A stretch of DNA of 27,754 nucleotides from Conidiobolus incongruus B7586 (Eukaryota; Entomophthoromycota; Entomophthoromycetes; Entomophthorales; Conidiobolaceae), in assembly GCA_000697335.1 (NCBI GenBank), contig JNEM01007774.1, positions 1 through 27,754 on the forward strand. The letters run 5' to 3'. This document shows, one piece after another, positions 1-12,940 of this stretch; the first letter of the stretch is position 1; each line of letters opens with the position of its first letter. The position numbers and the translations under genes were made by a program. Below the pieces are notes generated by a model that did no database searches, was not told where the DNA came from, and worked only from the letters and a program-made list of their open reading frames with translations.

Positions 1-1916
1 TTATATATAATAGTGATAATATAATATATATATGTTTTAACAAAAAAAACAAGAAAAATACTTATTATATAAGCAAAATTAAATTATATTTAAATATTTA
101 ATTTTTTATTTAATAATATATTTTTTGATATGAATTATTATTATTATAAACTTTTATTGATCAATAGATAAGTAATTAATATAATAAATGAATATTTTTA
201 TAATGATTGATTTTATATTTAAATAGTAATTCTCCAAATAAAAAATTTGATAAATATATATATTGATTTTGAACTATTTAAAAAGTTAAGAAATTAAATA
301 ATTAGCTTGATTTATAAAAATTATAATTTAAAAAATATTTATTTAGATAGGGATATTAGAAATAAAGTCAATATAAGAAAAAATATAAGATATAAAAATG
401 AATATAAATATTTATTTTTATATAAATTGAAAAACATTTAATCAAAAAATATTTCAATACTTTATAATGCTATCAAATTTTGATTTGAATAAAATATCAA
501 AATTCAACAAGTCAATATAAAAAAGAGAGAATCGGGAAAAAACGTCAAAAATAGTAAAATATTGGACTGTCAATAACCCTTACATTTTTGTTGGTTACAA
601 ACGAATATTAATTTTTTGTTGAAATATTTAAACTATATTTCAGACAGATAAAAAGATATAAATAAAATATTTTGATTTAAATTAATATTTACTTAGCCAT
701 ATATTCTAAACTTAAAATAAAAGAATAACAGTTTAATTTCATTTTTTGTCATTAATTAAAATCAATTTATCTTTCAAAATTGAAATTTATCAATTTTATA
801 TTAAATTCATTTAGAACAATTGATTGATATCTTTGGGAAGACAGGAATTAAATTTTTATCAACATTCAAACAAAAAATTCAACTTGATTAAAATTATTGA
901 AAATTTTCAATTACTGACTTATATAGTAATGGATGAATTAGTCAAAAAATAAGTTATATAATATCAAGTGAAAAGGGGAAATTTGCGGATAAACTAAATA
1001 AAGAAAATTTTAATGACGAATTGATAATAATCATTATTGAAATCAATTTATAGATAAATAATATTAAAATTTTTTCGATTTAGACCTAGAAATATCAAAT
1101 TGAAATATTAAATTGCAATATAATATAAGCTGGAGTATATTGATTTAGATTAAGAATGTTTTAAGAATATTTAGCTATACATTATTAAGTTTTTATTTAT
1201 TGATATTCAGTTTGGGATAAATTATGGATAGTGCTAATATGGTGATTGATAGCAATTGATCAAAGTTAATACTTTCATATTAAATTAGATTTTTCAGATT
1301 ATGTGAATATAAATAATATTATACGGCTTCTTGATTTTATAACAACCATTAGTTCTGAGGAAAAAATCAAAAAGAATTAGCGTTGGAATAAATTGTTTAA
1401 TGTAATTAGTGTTAACCATTAACTTACCAGACTAATATTTGCGGATATCTTTTGTTATGAACGATGGTTAAATAATAACAGATTTGCAAATTTATTTAAC
1501 ATGTCATTATTCAAAAATAGAATGTATTTTGATTGAATAGTTAATTTCATAAATATAGATATAATATAATCACTCAGGAAATAGGATATACTTTTAAATA
1601 TAAACATCGTTCACAAAATATAATAAATCGAGATATATTTAATATACAACTAGTAACAATAAAATTAAAGAAAAATTATATAATATATCAAAACTATGGT
1701 ATGATTAATCCGGTTTGAATAGGTGAAATGAGACAAATTGAATTAAAATTACTTTATGCATGATAATAATTATTTAATTAAATTGAAGTATCCATTAGTA
1801 ATTATTCAATCGAAATACTTGAACTGGCTTTAATGCTATCAAGAACTTTAATAACTCTTAACTTTTTGTGTAATAAATGAATTGCATTAAATAAAAAATA
1901 TTATACATGTTATATT
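1..1916. other. AT-rich intergenic DNA, no gene seen
   Basis: The stretch is made almost entirely of A and T with short homopolymers and many stop codons in all frames. I found no open frame, RNA gene, transposon end or long repeat that stands out. Occasional richer words around 490-620 and 960-1020 do not form a readable frame. Confidence 0.6.
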
Positions 1917-2078
1917 ATGAAAAAAAATTCTCTATCTTATATTATTAAAAATCCAGAGCGATTCTCAATAGAAGTGAACGAATCGATTCGAGTTAGTTTT
2001 GAGAAGGAAAAAGAGAGGATAGATAAAATCGAGATTCGATTCAAACTCAGAAAGCGGATAAATAGAATCGAAAATTAG
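1917..2078 (+). CDS. possible small ORF, 53 aa, charged; may be relic
   Basis: An ATG-started frame of 53 codons ends in TAG. The predicted peptide is highly charged after residue 14: a Glu/Lys/Arg-rich stretch with runs such as FEKEKERIDKIEIR and RFKLRKR, likely alpha-helical. The underlying DNA is purine-rich and repeats words like ATTCGA, so the apparent coding character could come from a low-complexity sequence rather than a gene. I do not recognise a family. It sits at the left end of a 0.6 kb patch that is richer in GC than its surroundings. No promoter or partner gene is evident, and chance is a serious alternative. Confidence 0.2.
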   Translation: MKKNSLSYIIKNPERFSIEVNESIRVSFEKEKERIDKIEIRFKLRKRINRIEN

Positions 2079-2240
2079 ATAAAATATCGATTAAAGCCAT
2101 GTGATAAGTCGGAATTAAAGGAGAGAAACAGGAACCTGAATCAAAGATTTCATATTGTTGATAATTTTTCGATTTCTAAACTTAATTTTCACCCTACGGC
2201 ATTCTCCCAATAGCCATTTAAGGTTTAAGATTGTTTTTAG

Positions 2241-2435
2241 ATCCACGCAATCACTTTTAATCTAAAAATATATGAATTTCATTTCATGACTGAAATCCGA
2301 CCGAGAATTTTAATAGCTAGAGTAGATTGGTCAAATGTTTGGAGTTTATTTTTTTTTGTCTCAAACTGGATCCCAGATCATTCAATATTATTTTTACTAT
2401 TGGTTAATTTTCACTATGATTCAATCGATGTATGA
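2241..2435 (+). pseudogene. open stretch of 64 codons, possible relic of a LINE-like reverse transcriptase tail
   Basis: The frame is open from just after a TAG to a TGA; the first ATG is at 2286. The wording is less biased than AT-rich random DNA gives: it has RPRILIARVDW, then WSNVW, then a hydrophobic run and VNFHYDS. The order of a W-x-x-V/I-W pair followed by hydrophobic residues loosely recalls the region after the reverse-transcriptase domain in some LINE retrotransposons. That is only a pattern impression; there is no catalytic motif. Neighbouring frames at 1917-2078 and about 2120-2210 are also briefly open. It may equally be chance. Confidence 0.18.
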
Positions 2436-5400
2436 GAATATGTTACATTGAAAATCGATGGGAACAATGTCAACCCTATGTGGTTGATATATGAATTTGT
2501 TTAATTGAAAGTCAAGATATCATAATTAAGGAGATAATAATATAAACCAACATAATTTCATTTCTCCTCAATCATTTAGTAAAATTAGCCAAAGTCATAG
2601 TGAAAGCCATCCAACCATATTTGAAGCTTTTGTGTATGATTTCCCATGAAAAGTCTATCATATCATAGATCAATTTATCCAGTTGTGAGTAAATCTAGTC
2701 TGTCTCCTAATTTAATTAAGCGATTCAATTACTATATCCATCAGATTCAAGAATCTCATCAAAATCATGAATTATAAAGAATTTTGCTGTATTCTCGATA
2801 AAGAAACTTCAAAATTAATTAATATGAATATATACAATATTTTTTTAAGCTATATTATTTATCTTTAAAGGTGTACCCAAACTTATAATATTAAAAAATC
2901 TTGTTTAATTGTAAGGATAATTAGATTTAAAGTATATATCACAAAATGATTTATCAAAGCTATATATATCTAGTTAACTTATTATTTAACTAAACAATAA
3001 GAGGAGTAGATATAGTTGAAATTGGTATCCAAATATATTTAATATTAAATGAATCCTCCTCATGATGAACTAATAAACCTGTTCTGCTGAGGTTAAATCT
3101 TAAATTCATCACTTTATCAATGTGCAATATTTTTAATTAATTACAATTTGAATATCCAACTAATACCAAATACTTAAGACCAAATATGGTAAGTTGCCAA
3201 ATATGGATGATGATGGATATGGTGATGGTTCCATGAAACGATCTAAGAAAGATTCAATACAGACGATTGGTGGAGGGAATTAAGTTTGAAATCTGCATTA
3301 TGTGGGTATTCAGGAGCTAACTAATCAATCAACTCCACTAAAGTATTGAATCACCATTTTAATAGGTTAATTAGGTTGATAATAAGGAGATTTCGATTAA
3401 GGAGATTTATAGTTAAAGATTTAATGATTAGGGAATTTTTAGTCAAGTTTTAGAGTTTTTTTTCATTATTTATCCTACACATTACAGTAGATTTTAAAGG
3501 AATTTTTTCAATTGTTAAGTTTTTGTTAACATTACTTAATATATTCTTTTCCCTCTACTCATTTTTTGTGCAATGATGTGATATTCTGTTACAATTATCC
3601 TCTGTTTAATTTTTAGTCCCAATCACTAAACTTTTAAACAAAAAAGGTAAAATACTTTGATTTTAATTAAAAATATGCTATTTTAGTAAAATTGAAATTA
3701 TATTGAAAGAATAAATGAAGTTGATAGAGTGCAAACTAATTGTTTTATGTAATATTACATAATATTGAACTAGATATATAGACGGTTCTTTTGTTTATTC
3801 GTATAATTAAATTGATTTAATAAATTATAAACCCTTGATAAATCTACAAGTATTTCGATATTGTACATTTGGAAGAAATTACCCTATCCTAACTAACAAA
3901 GCCTTCATCGATTTTGGTTTTTCCATACATAGAGCTTTTTAATATTTCTATTGTATATTAAAACATACCAATTTTATTATAATTCTGGAATATTCAGTAC
4001 CTATCTCAGTACTAAGTAGCTAGATGTTGTGCCTTTAAATATTTTCATTGATATTAATGAATTTTTAAATTTAAGTTTGTTTAAGTATTGTTTGGAATTG
4101 ATTGATTTGCTTTGAAGATCATCATTTATAGTTTAATATTTGCTAATTGGAACACGGTCAAATATGTAGAGTTATTTTAATCAATAAGTATGTTTACCAT
4201 ATATATCTTTATTCATATGCTAACAATTTTATTATTTAAAGTATGCGTATTCTATTAGTACTGAGAGATGAATAAATTCAAAGGTTTAAACTGTGGAGAA
4301 ATAGTAAAACTAAAAAATATATGTGAAAAATGCTGGATATGTGTTAAAATATATAATGCTAAAATACTTCTGAAATATTCAAAATCATCATGATATCAAT
4401 TATATTCAAATATATATATATATACATATTATTGATAAAGTTCTGACCAAGTTTTAAATATATCCCCATCCAATAGCTAAATTTTTTAATTATCAAAATT
4501 TCAATTGTTATATTCATTAGATATATTAATTTAAAAGTTATAAATGTTTAATATTTTATTTTTCAATTATCCTTAAACCTAATTATGCTTAAAGTTATGT
4601 GAATTATATAATGATCATTCGATATAGTCAATGAAAAAATGTAAATGATATATCTGGCATTTGTTTCTAACCAAAATCCTTATGATTTGCTGAATATCTA
4701 ACAATCTTAAACATCAAAGTTAAATTTTACTCGCAAAACATATCGTCAAGACTTTATCTAAAAAAGATATATTTAATCAAATTTATTTTCAATAATCAAA
4801 AAATATAAAAATATACAATGATGAAAAAATGTTAAATCAAAACAATCTGTAGTAATTATGATTAACTTTCAGTGTAGTTTTCGTTATTACTAACTTTAGC
4901 ATCCTTAAAAAACATTTAAATTGAATACGTAATATTATTTCATTTCTTTTTTTTCAAAAAATGACAATTATTAAATAAACAAAATTTACTCAAATAAAGA
5001 TTGAATAGTCCAAAATATTGACTAAGACATATTCATAATGTTCTATTCACTTGATTCATTCTAATTGATCCTTAATTCAAAGTATTCAAGCAAAATATAA
5101 TAAGATTGTACTAGGCAAATTGATTTTGTATTCAATAACCCAGTCTAATTGTCAGAAGAAAAGTGAAATTTCCAATATGATCCATCAAATTATATTGATT
5201 GTAAAAATAGTAACTCTGGAAACAATACTATCAATCATCAAATCGAAGGATTGGGTTAAACTTCAACTTGACTAAAATGGTCAAAATTACCAAAAATCTA
5301 TTTTTATCAATCTTATAATTATAAATTCTGGGTATTAAATCGCAAACAACTAGAACTATTAAACTCATATTTTCCCCCAAATAGAAATTTCTGGATCTAA

Positions 5401-6729
5401 GTTTAGAATAGAAGAGGGGGGGGGAAAGCTAGGCAGATTACATCAAATCATCATCCGGATGAGAAACTTGAAACAAATAAGCCCAATCAGCATTCATTCC
5501 AACAACAGATTACAATGATAAGCCTCATTGTAATCACTATCAATAAAAATTTTTCACAATGTAAATAAATCTCTGAATTATTTTAATTCAACCGAAATTT
5601 CAATCTCAAACTCATCAAATTTAAATTCAGCTTTTTCATTCAATTCATTTGGTTTATCAAACTTGGGTTTCACTTTTTTCAAATAAATTGCATGTAATTT
5701 TAGAAACACATTGATTAATATTCTTCCTTAAAAGTTATTTTCAACCCTTTTAAGATTGGATCTTTACATTACTCATATTATCGTTTTTATTAAACTTTTT
5801 TTAATATTAATTTTGATTACAGCTTAAAATCATTATACAACTCATCTGTATAATTATCAATATCCATATTTTGTTATACTAAAAAGTTCTAATTCACATA
5901 CTCATAATATGATTTAGTATTTTCTAGAGTTCAATTTAGAATCATAATTATTAATCTTTATTAGGTTTATAAAATGATATCTTCATATCCTGTTTAGCAA
6001 ATAAGATTAACTAAGATATTTTTCAAAGTAATATAGAATTTCATATATGGGGTTGAATTTGCACTTTTACTACAATATAAAACTTGAAAGCTATTTCAAA
6101 CGAATATTTAATTGTAAAGTTATAAAAATAATTTCAATGATTTAATAATTTATGATGCATTTATATCTAAAAGCATAAGTTATAATATCATAATAGCGAT
6201 CATTTTATTAGTTTCTATTTTTTAATTTATTAATATGTACAATTATTTATATTAAGATTATATCACATAGGATCGAAAATCCAGATTTAATTTAATATAA
6301 GTCAGTTCAGCCAAAAATAATTTTATAACTTATTCAGATCAAAAAAATGAAAATTGTTAGAAAGGAAAAATTTATCAATTAATTTAATTTACTCAACTGC
6401 ACTGTTCAAGTGGCATTTTATCAAAATATAGATTCAGGAACAATAAATATGTTGTTGTTCTATGATATTATACATAAATAAATATGGATCATAGTTTAAT
6501 TATAATATTTTATTATATATATTTAACAATTTAAACTATTATGCATGATAAGAAAACTATTGAACAATAATTTGATAATTAAATTGTAATATCAAATATC
6601 ATCTCATATTACCTTGAACTAATTAGTAGTTAACTTTAAAAATCAGATGTATTAGAACCCTGAAACAATTCAAAACCTGTTTTAATTGAGAGTCTATTTT
6701 GGTTGAATGGCACTTGAACAGACCAATAA
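2436..6729. other. AT-rich intergenic DNA, no gene seen
   Basis: About 4.3 kb of AT-rich sequence without a convincing gene. It holds an (AT)n run at 4410-4424, a run of nine G at 5416-5424 that stands out in this composition, and a hairpin at 5508-5535. A 26-codon ATG frame at 3203-3283 (acidic start, then a KRSKK basic run) is too short to call. Confidence 0.55.
5508..5535. repeat. perfect inverted repeat, 11-base arms, 6-base loop
   Basis: The left arm GATTACAATGA (5508-5518) is the exact reverse complement of TCATTGTAATC (5525-5535), with TAAGCC between. It could fold as a hairpin in DNA or RNA. In DNA this AT-rich, a hairpin of this length is expected about once by chance in a window this size, so I attach no function. 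Confidence 0.6.
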
Positions 6730-7653
6730 ATAGTTTTTAAAAACTTTTTTTTGATATTATCCCAAAATTTCAATCTTGAAAAGTTACCTTCATACTGTAT
6801 GGAATTGGATAATTTAGATGCTATAGTGATAACATCGTTAAGCAATCGGCTAGATTGGCGAGGATTAGGATGGTAACATTGGCCATGCTTGAGTCGAGAA
6901 AGCCTCAAGGGCCATCCGGACCAAACAAGGTGTATACATGGTTATCTAGGTGGCCAGCATGGTGCGAAGGGATGGAGTGTATGCCACAGTTCGGTGGTTT
7001 ACAGTGATGAGAGGGTCAAAAATTATAACGACCAAAATAGATACGGTCAATTACCATATTAGGTTAAGGACAGAGTTTTAATATCTTAATGATAGGATAG
7101 AGATAGGACAGATAAGCCAAACTTGGTGGAAGTAAGGATCCAAAAGCGGCATGGTTATAAAACCATACTCCTATATCAAGGACTTTTGACTCTACAAGTG
7201 CAGATGCCACCATGGTCCCTACAATGCTTATCCCATAGTGGGTGTTGTTTTCAATCCATCTCATCAAACGGTTTTGGCGACGGGTTGTCGCGATTGAGAG
7301 ATGATCTGACGAGTGGCTCAATCGACCCCTTTGCGAACATGTCAACTTTAACATTTTACAGGGTATCTAAAGGTGACAAAGATTGTATCTCAAATCAACT
7401 TTAGCTATTTTAGATATTCTCATTCTAATCAATGAGTTTTACTGGGAAATTTGCATTAACCAACTTTAACTTCGATTCAAACATAATATTTTTTTAATAA
7501 ACTAAGAACTTGTGATTTAACTGAGATAAAACAGTGTTTCACTTTATTATCAAATAAGTATTTCCTTAATCCCAATCATTTTCCAACGTGATATGCAGCC
7601 ATAAATTTTTGGAAACAATACTAATTTGTATCAATATTTAAATTACATTTTAG
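6730..7653 (+). other. gene-like GC-richer island, left part; exons not resolved
   Basis: Composition changes sharply here to roughly balanced base use, typical of coding DNA in this window. On the plus strand the frame 6730-6873 is open for 48 codons. It reads like protein, with ELDNLDAIVITSL and NRLDWRGLGW, and has an ATG at 6799. A second stretch, 7190-7294, contains PIVGVVFNPSHQ and VLATGCRD, which resembles the strand pattern of a WD40 repeat, but only one such unit is visible. Minus-strand frames are also open here (for example 7064-7354), so the strand is not certain. I could not place introns that join these pieces in one frame. They may be upstream exons of the candidate gene at 7654-8193, or parts of a decayed gene. 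Function unknown. Confidence 0.35.
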
Positions 7654-8193
7654 ATAATTAGGGAGTGTGTGACATGCTCGAAAAATGCTGTGGAGGGACA
7701 AAATAGTCAGCTCATTGATCCCTGGGGCGGAAAACACGTCCAAGCCAAGCCGGACGAGCTGAGAAGCATACATGGCAAGCTGGGTAGCGAACATAGTGCG
7801 TAAGTTTGGGGAATACATCGCTGTACGGGGATAAAAGGTGATAAGTTGGCCTGAATTCAATTGGACCAAGTTTGTTAAAAAATAGATAGATTAACTCCAA
7901 ATAAATTGGTGTTTGATAATAACATTTTGGAATTTTAGATTTGAACTGCAGGTAGAGAACCGAGCCTTGGTCGAACGTCCGACTAACTTCTTGTTTTTTG
8001 GTGACAGCCTATGCACTTTTATTGGTGCTCATGGGCTCACATGTGCATTCATCATTACGAGACTCACAGCCTGGGTCCTATGGAGAGCACGGTTCCCAAT
8101 CCACCCTTTAAGCCGGTCTTAGCGAATAATCCTTGCCAGTCTGAGGTGGCCCAACAAGTTGCCAAGTCAATAGTCTTGACAGAGAGACTTTAA
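7654..8193 (+). CDS. candidate 3' end of a spliced gene of unknown function (partial)
   Basis: Three pieces fit together with consistent phase. Exon 7654-7799 (48 codons plus two bases) follows the acceptor ATTTTAG and ends at a textbook donor, GTAAGT. A 13-base exon, 7939-7951, follows another ATTTTAG acceptor. Exon 8008-8193 ends in TAA. The second intron, 7952-8007, is 56 bases, with donor GTAGAG, branch-like GACTAAC at 7981-7987 and acceptor GACAG, all typical of fungi. The encoded tail is about 113 residues. It contains a Cys pair (ECVTC) near the start, DPWGGKHVQAKPDEL, and a His/Trp/Cys-rich stretch (FYWCSWAHMC, then IHHYE) that could bind metal. I recognise no family. The very short middle exon is a weak point, and the opposite strand is also open over part of this stretch (7621-7869). 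Upstream exons would lie in the 6.73-7.65 kb part of the same island. Confidence 0.35.
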
Positions 8194-11100
8194 TATAAAC
8201 TTTAAAGCCTCACATTAAAGATAATTTTCCAAAAATTCAATTTGAATAATATTTTGACTGGTAAAGTGAGATGATGGATATTTACTCAATTTTCGCAATC
8301 TACTGAAAATACCAGATTAAGTATTTTTCAATTAATTCGGAGTTTTCATCCAATTAAAAGGCGTCAAAGGGTCCAAAATTGAATGAGCAAAGTTTGCATT
8401 TGATATCAATCTGTTAATAGAAATTTAAAAATTGATAATGATTAAAATTTGAAAAAATATATGGAAAATAAATCAAAACTATTTTTTTATTCTTTTGAAT
8501 ATAAATGTTTTATAATTATTTATCTTGGGATTAAAAACCAAACTCCATTAAATCTTTTAATATTTGGTAAGAAAAAAAAATATATATTTGAAAACTATTT
8601 CCATGAAATAACTTGTGAATTCAATCATATGATACAAATACGAATAGTTCAAAACTCACCACGACTTTATGAAAATCAAACAATAAATTTGATAAAGTCC
8701 CATCTCTATTTATTTTATAAATTTATGCTAATTAAATAACAGATAATGGAATGTGAGCTTCACAAAATTTATGTCAATGTATGCAAGTTGAATTACTTTG
8801 CAATTCAGAAGCATTTACCAAAACTGATAAAGTTTAATAATATTTATTTAAGAAGAATAAAAATAAAATATACTGTTGAGAGGTGCGTTAAATGAAATAC
8901 TCATAGATATTTTAATGATATTTTTGTATTAACCTTTTAATCAATCTAGAATTCAGCAAGGTTAGTATTCTGTTGTTTATGAGAGTTAATAATATTTTTC
9001 AGAGCATCAAATACCGCATGTTTTTCTTGGTTCACGTTAAGAATTCAGTTAAATTAACATTGCTTTTATTTTGTTTATTTATAGTCATTAAAATAAATGC
9101 TGATCAGGATATCGATTCTAGAAATTTCAGTATCCTATATTGGTTTAAAATTTTTAATTTATCAAATCTACTAAGAAATTGGACTATTTTATATTTTCAT
9201 TGAATATTTAAGTATTAGTTGGTTATTTTTTATTATTACACTTATCCTTATTAAAGAATAATATATTATCATTCACAATAAATTTAGGTATTAAATAATT
9301 CGAGAATTTTAATAAATATTTTCAAAGAAAATTATGTATTAAAATACACAAATAAATCTTCACATCCACACTGCTAACTCCATTTTAACTCTTTCGTCTA
9401 TTCTCTCAGATATACCAGATTTTAATATTGGTATATGAAATCATTTAATAGATCCTTGAAATCAAATAATAAAAAATGATGAAATTTAACAAATTCCCAA
9501 TAAATGAATATAAATTAAAATTTTATCGCTTTATAGTTCTAAATTGGTGAAAAAAATCTCTGATAATTTGACTACACTCCCAAATTCAAAATATGAATCA
9601 AATCTTTTCGTCCGATTTTGATTCAAAAATAATAATACGAGTTTATGATATCATATATAAATTGAGCTTATAAATGAATGTGAAATAAGTCAATGTATTT
9701 TTTATTACATATTATTTTCTTTTTTAACTTGAAAACTTTAATTAAAATTGTGATCAATTTATTAATATTTTACATAATATTATTTACTCTTTAATTAATA
9801 TAAAATTTGCAATTATTTTATCAAGAATTCAATTATTGAAATTAAAATTGAAATGTTAATTTGAATGGTGAAATGAGTTGAGATAAATATTTATGATTAA
9901 TAGAAACAAGATCTTTTAATCGTTATATTATTACGAAATAAATGATTCGACCAATATATCAATTAGTTGCAGTATATTGATAATATTCAAATCAATTTGC
10001 TTATGTGTAATTTTAAAATATTATGATTACCATTGTTTAACTTGATAGAACCAGGAATGAGTTATTTTATAATCAAACAATCTTAGTTGAAATAAAAATA
10101 TTTGTAAAATATATTTAAGTTATTGAAAATGACCACCAATAAAATATCCCATTACTTTAAATCTATTGAATTATAACAGATTATGATTTAATTATAAACT
10201 AAAGTTATACATTTTAATAAAATCACTAGAACAATGAGAATTTATTATTTTATAATTGGAGATTACGAAAGATAACTGCTTATAGTTCAATTGTTTCAAT
10301 TTTGTAGATATATTTATAGCTCATAATAGTGATAAAATCAAATCGAAAATTCAAACTCAATTTTAGTTTGTATAACTCATATCTTAGATAGGGAGATTTG
10401 TGCAACGGTTAAGTAACTAAGCTAAAGCTTTGTAACACTAAGTGAGTTAAATCAATATTTCCGACTAATGGTGATACTAGGGGAATTCGTACTATTTTTA
10501 ATATAATTGACACAAATGTAAATAAAACAATCAAAAAATATTAATATAATAATTTTGACTCTTGATTTTAAATATATTGAAATAACTTTAAAATAGTTAT
10601 ACATAATCTAATTCTGAAATTGATATTTTTTAATATGGAATTTGGTTAAAACTATATCAAATTTTATATTTCTTGAATAAATATTATTATATACAACATT
10701 AAAATATTTTACTGGTTATTAAAAATCAAATTTTTCAATTAAATCTCAACCAAATTGTAAATTTTGAAAAAATCAACCAATTTGACCATTAGAGTAATAT
10801 AGGCGATAGAAATTATATTAGAACCATATTTAGTGTAGCTTGACAATCACAGACTTTAATTAATTTAAATCCGATAAATATTTAACTTTCACTTGATACT
10901 GCATATTATATTGTGATTAAAAACAAAATTTGTAAATAATGACGAGTTCAAAATATTCTAAATTAAGAATTCCGGCTTAAATTATAGCTTCAAAGTTATT
11001 TTAAAAGTTAAAGTATCTTGAGTCATTTGTTGAATCACCAGATGACCCGAGAGTCTCCTATCATATTTTGGATGAATATTATGAATCAAACATACAAATT

Positions 11101-12940
11101 TGAGTAAATTTTGACTATAATATTTATAATATGTAGTGTTAAATGATGCAACGTTGAGCTAAATAGTATATTTAGGAGAAAGATAATTTAAATCCAGAGT
11201 ATGAATAGAATTTGGAATTGATTTTAGAATAATTCTAAAATTCATTTTATCCTTCTAATTTTGTATATTCTTATGAGTAAAATTATATGAATTATTAGAT
11301 ATACAAATTGATTGAGTATGTTTATTTCAATGTGTTTTTAATAATATTTAATAATATTTATTCTATGTACACCTATTGTAAATATATCAATTTATTATAT
11401 AAATATATTTTAAAATATATATCAAATTTGGAATTCCATGGATAAAAAATTAAATATGATATCAAGCCCAATTAAATCAAAACACAACTAGAATAAATTA
11501 TTATTATTATATTAGGTCATAAGAGCTAAAATAAAGTGTAATGCAAAATTTATTATTTAATAAATAAATTTTTCAAGTAGTCAACTGATTTAACATCATC
11601 TATTTCACATATACTATCCAATAATAATGTCTAAATAATATTAGTCGGAGTTTAAATTCTATCAAAATTTCGCAAAAAACCTAATCACTCAATTAATCTT
11701 TAACTTTTATGTATGATACCGCGATATTGGTATTATTATTTCATAGTTTTGATCTCAATTCCAAAATAGTTTATATTCTATAATTATAAGTAACTTGTAT
11801 TTAACTATGATTGATAATCATGGTTAGACCAAATCATTAGCTACAAATGAGTCAAATGAGTATATTATTGTAATTCAATAAAATTTTATAAACTTTCTAA
11901 TTAGTATCCAAAATTAAATATTATTTATATATTCATATGTAAATTCATAATAACAGAATCTGTTTATGAAATTAATTTTTACTTATAATATAGGGCACGT
12001 CATATTCTCCTAACACTTGAAATTTTTGGTATAATCCCAAATTTTTAAAATTGCAAAGAGATTATCAATTAAAACAGTTTAAAAATTTCAATATTTCAAA
12101 ATCATTATAATATGAAAGGGGGCAATATTAAAAATTAATTCAATTTGAAATTTCAATTTATATCCCTTTTATATGTTAATTATTATCAATTTATGATTTT
12201 AGAATTCTTCAACAAATCAGCTCATAATTTATTGATATTGTGGATATAATGTTAATCATGATATATTTTGAAAATTAAATCTTTTAAGTTGGTACAAGTT
12301 AGCCAGATAAAATACTCCATCTAGATATAACCTTATTAACTTAGTTTCATGTTTGATCAATGAATAAGTCTAAATTATCTGTTACTCTCGATCAAACCTA
12401 TATTAAAAATCTTGGCACGAAAGTATCAAGAGTTGAAAATTTGAACTGAATTATCAAGCTAAACTAACATTGTATTCATTTATTAGGCTAATTTTACAAA
12501 AATTATTTAATATGAACCTATATTAACTCCACTACAAGTTTGTTCAATTAATTAAACCATTAACCATGGATAATTATTGTAATTTATTAACTCATAAGAT
12601 AATAATCAATCAAAAATACTCATTATATCCAATCACTAAATAAAAAATATGAAAATTTATTAATAATAAAGAAGATTCCCTAAATTGAAAAATTAAAGTA
12701 TTAAACTTTGAAATTTTCTTAATTAACTAAATTTTACTCCTTACCAACTTGATTGGATGAATATGAAAAATCGACAAATCAATATAAGCCAAGTCCCTGG
12801 AAATCCACGTGAGAGATCAATTAAACTTTAATTTTATTGGATTAAGGGATTACGATTGTGACCAATTTTGATATCTATGTGTTCTTATTTAGTAATATAG
12901 TTTAGATTTGAATTATTAAATCTTTGTACTATTTTATATT
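8194..12940. other. AT-rich intergenic DNA with one tRNA-like relic
   Basis: Composition drops back to strongly AT-rich. A 92-codon ATG frame at 8461-8739 and a 76-codon frame at 8973-9203 exist, but at this base composition such lengths are near chance and the peptides are dominated by Phe, Ile, Lys, Asn and Tyr. Apart from the tRNA-like stretch at 10391-10463 I see nothing that can be named. Confidence 0.5.
10391..10463 (+). pseudogene. decayed tRNA-like sequence (tRNA pseudogene or tRNA-derived SINE head)
   Basis: The stretch is about 73 bases, the length of a tRNA. It contains TGTGCAACGGTTAAG (from 10400), which matches the layout of the internal A box and D-loop of tRNA genes. At 10442-10453 GTGAGTTAAATC corresponds to the start of the T arm, with a seven-base loop TTAAATC in place of TTCRANY. 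The first bases GGGAG can pair with TTTCC near the end using wobble pairs, and a weak anticodon-type arm can be drawn around 10420. Several stem pairs are lost, so a working tRNA is unlikely. A tRNA-derived SINE head is the main alternative. No second copy was noticed in the window. Confidence 0.3.

Noticed and set aside
3203-3283. 26-codon ATG frame with an acidic start and a KRSKK run
   Set aside because: It is too short, with no splice sites that extend it in frame. Kept only as a note.
7206-7215. Perfect vertebrate Kozak match GCCACCATGG
   Set aside because: The frame it opens stops after eight codons, and this consensus has little meaning for a fungal-type genome.
7760-8080. Faint resemblance of the His/Trp/Cys-rich part of the island gene to the zinc-binding region of retroelement integrases
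   Set aside because: The similarity is to a loose pattern only. It falls across predicted splice junctions, and no other retroelement domain or terminal repeat is visible nearby.
8461-8739. 92-codon ATG frame on the plus strand
   Set aside because: At this AT content roughly one frame this long is expected by chance in a window of this size. The peptide is a typical Phe/Ile/Lys/Asn/Tyr-rich translation of AT-rich DNA with no motif.
8973-9203. 76-codon frame with a hydrophobic stretch
   Set aside because: The hydrophobic run follows from T-rich DNA. No splice sites, motif or neighbouring feature supports it.
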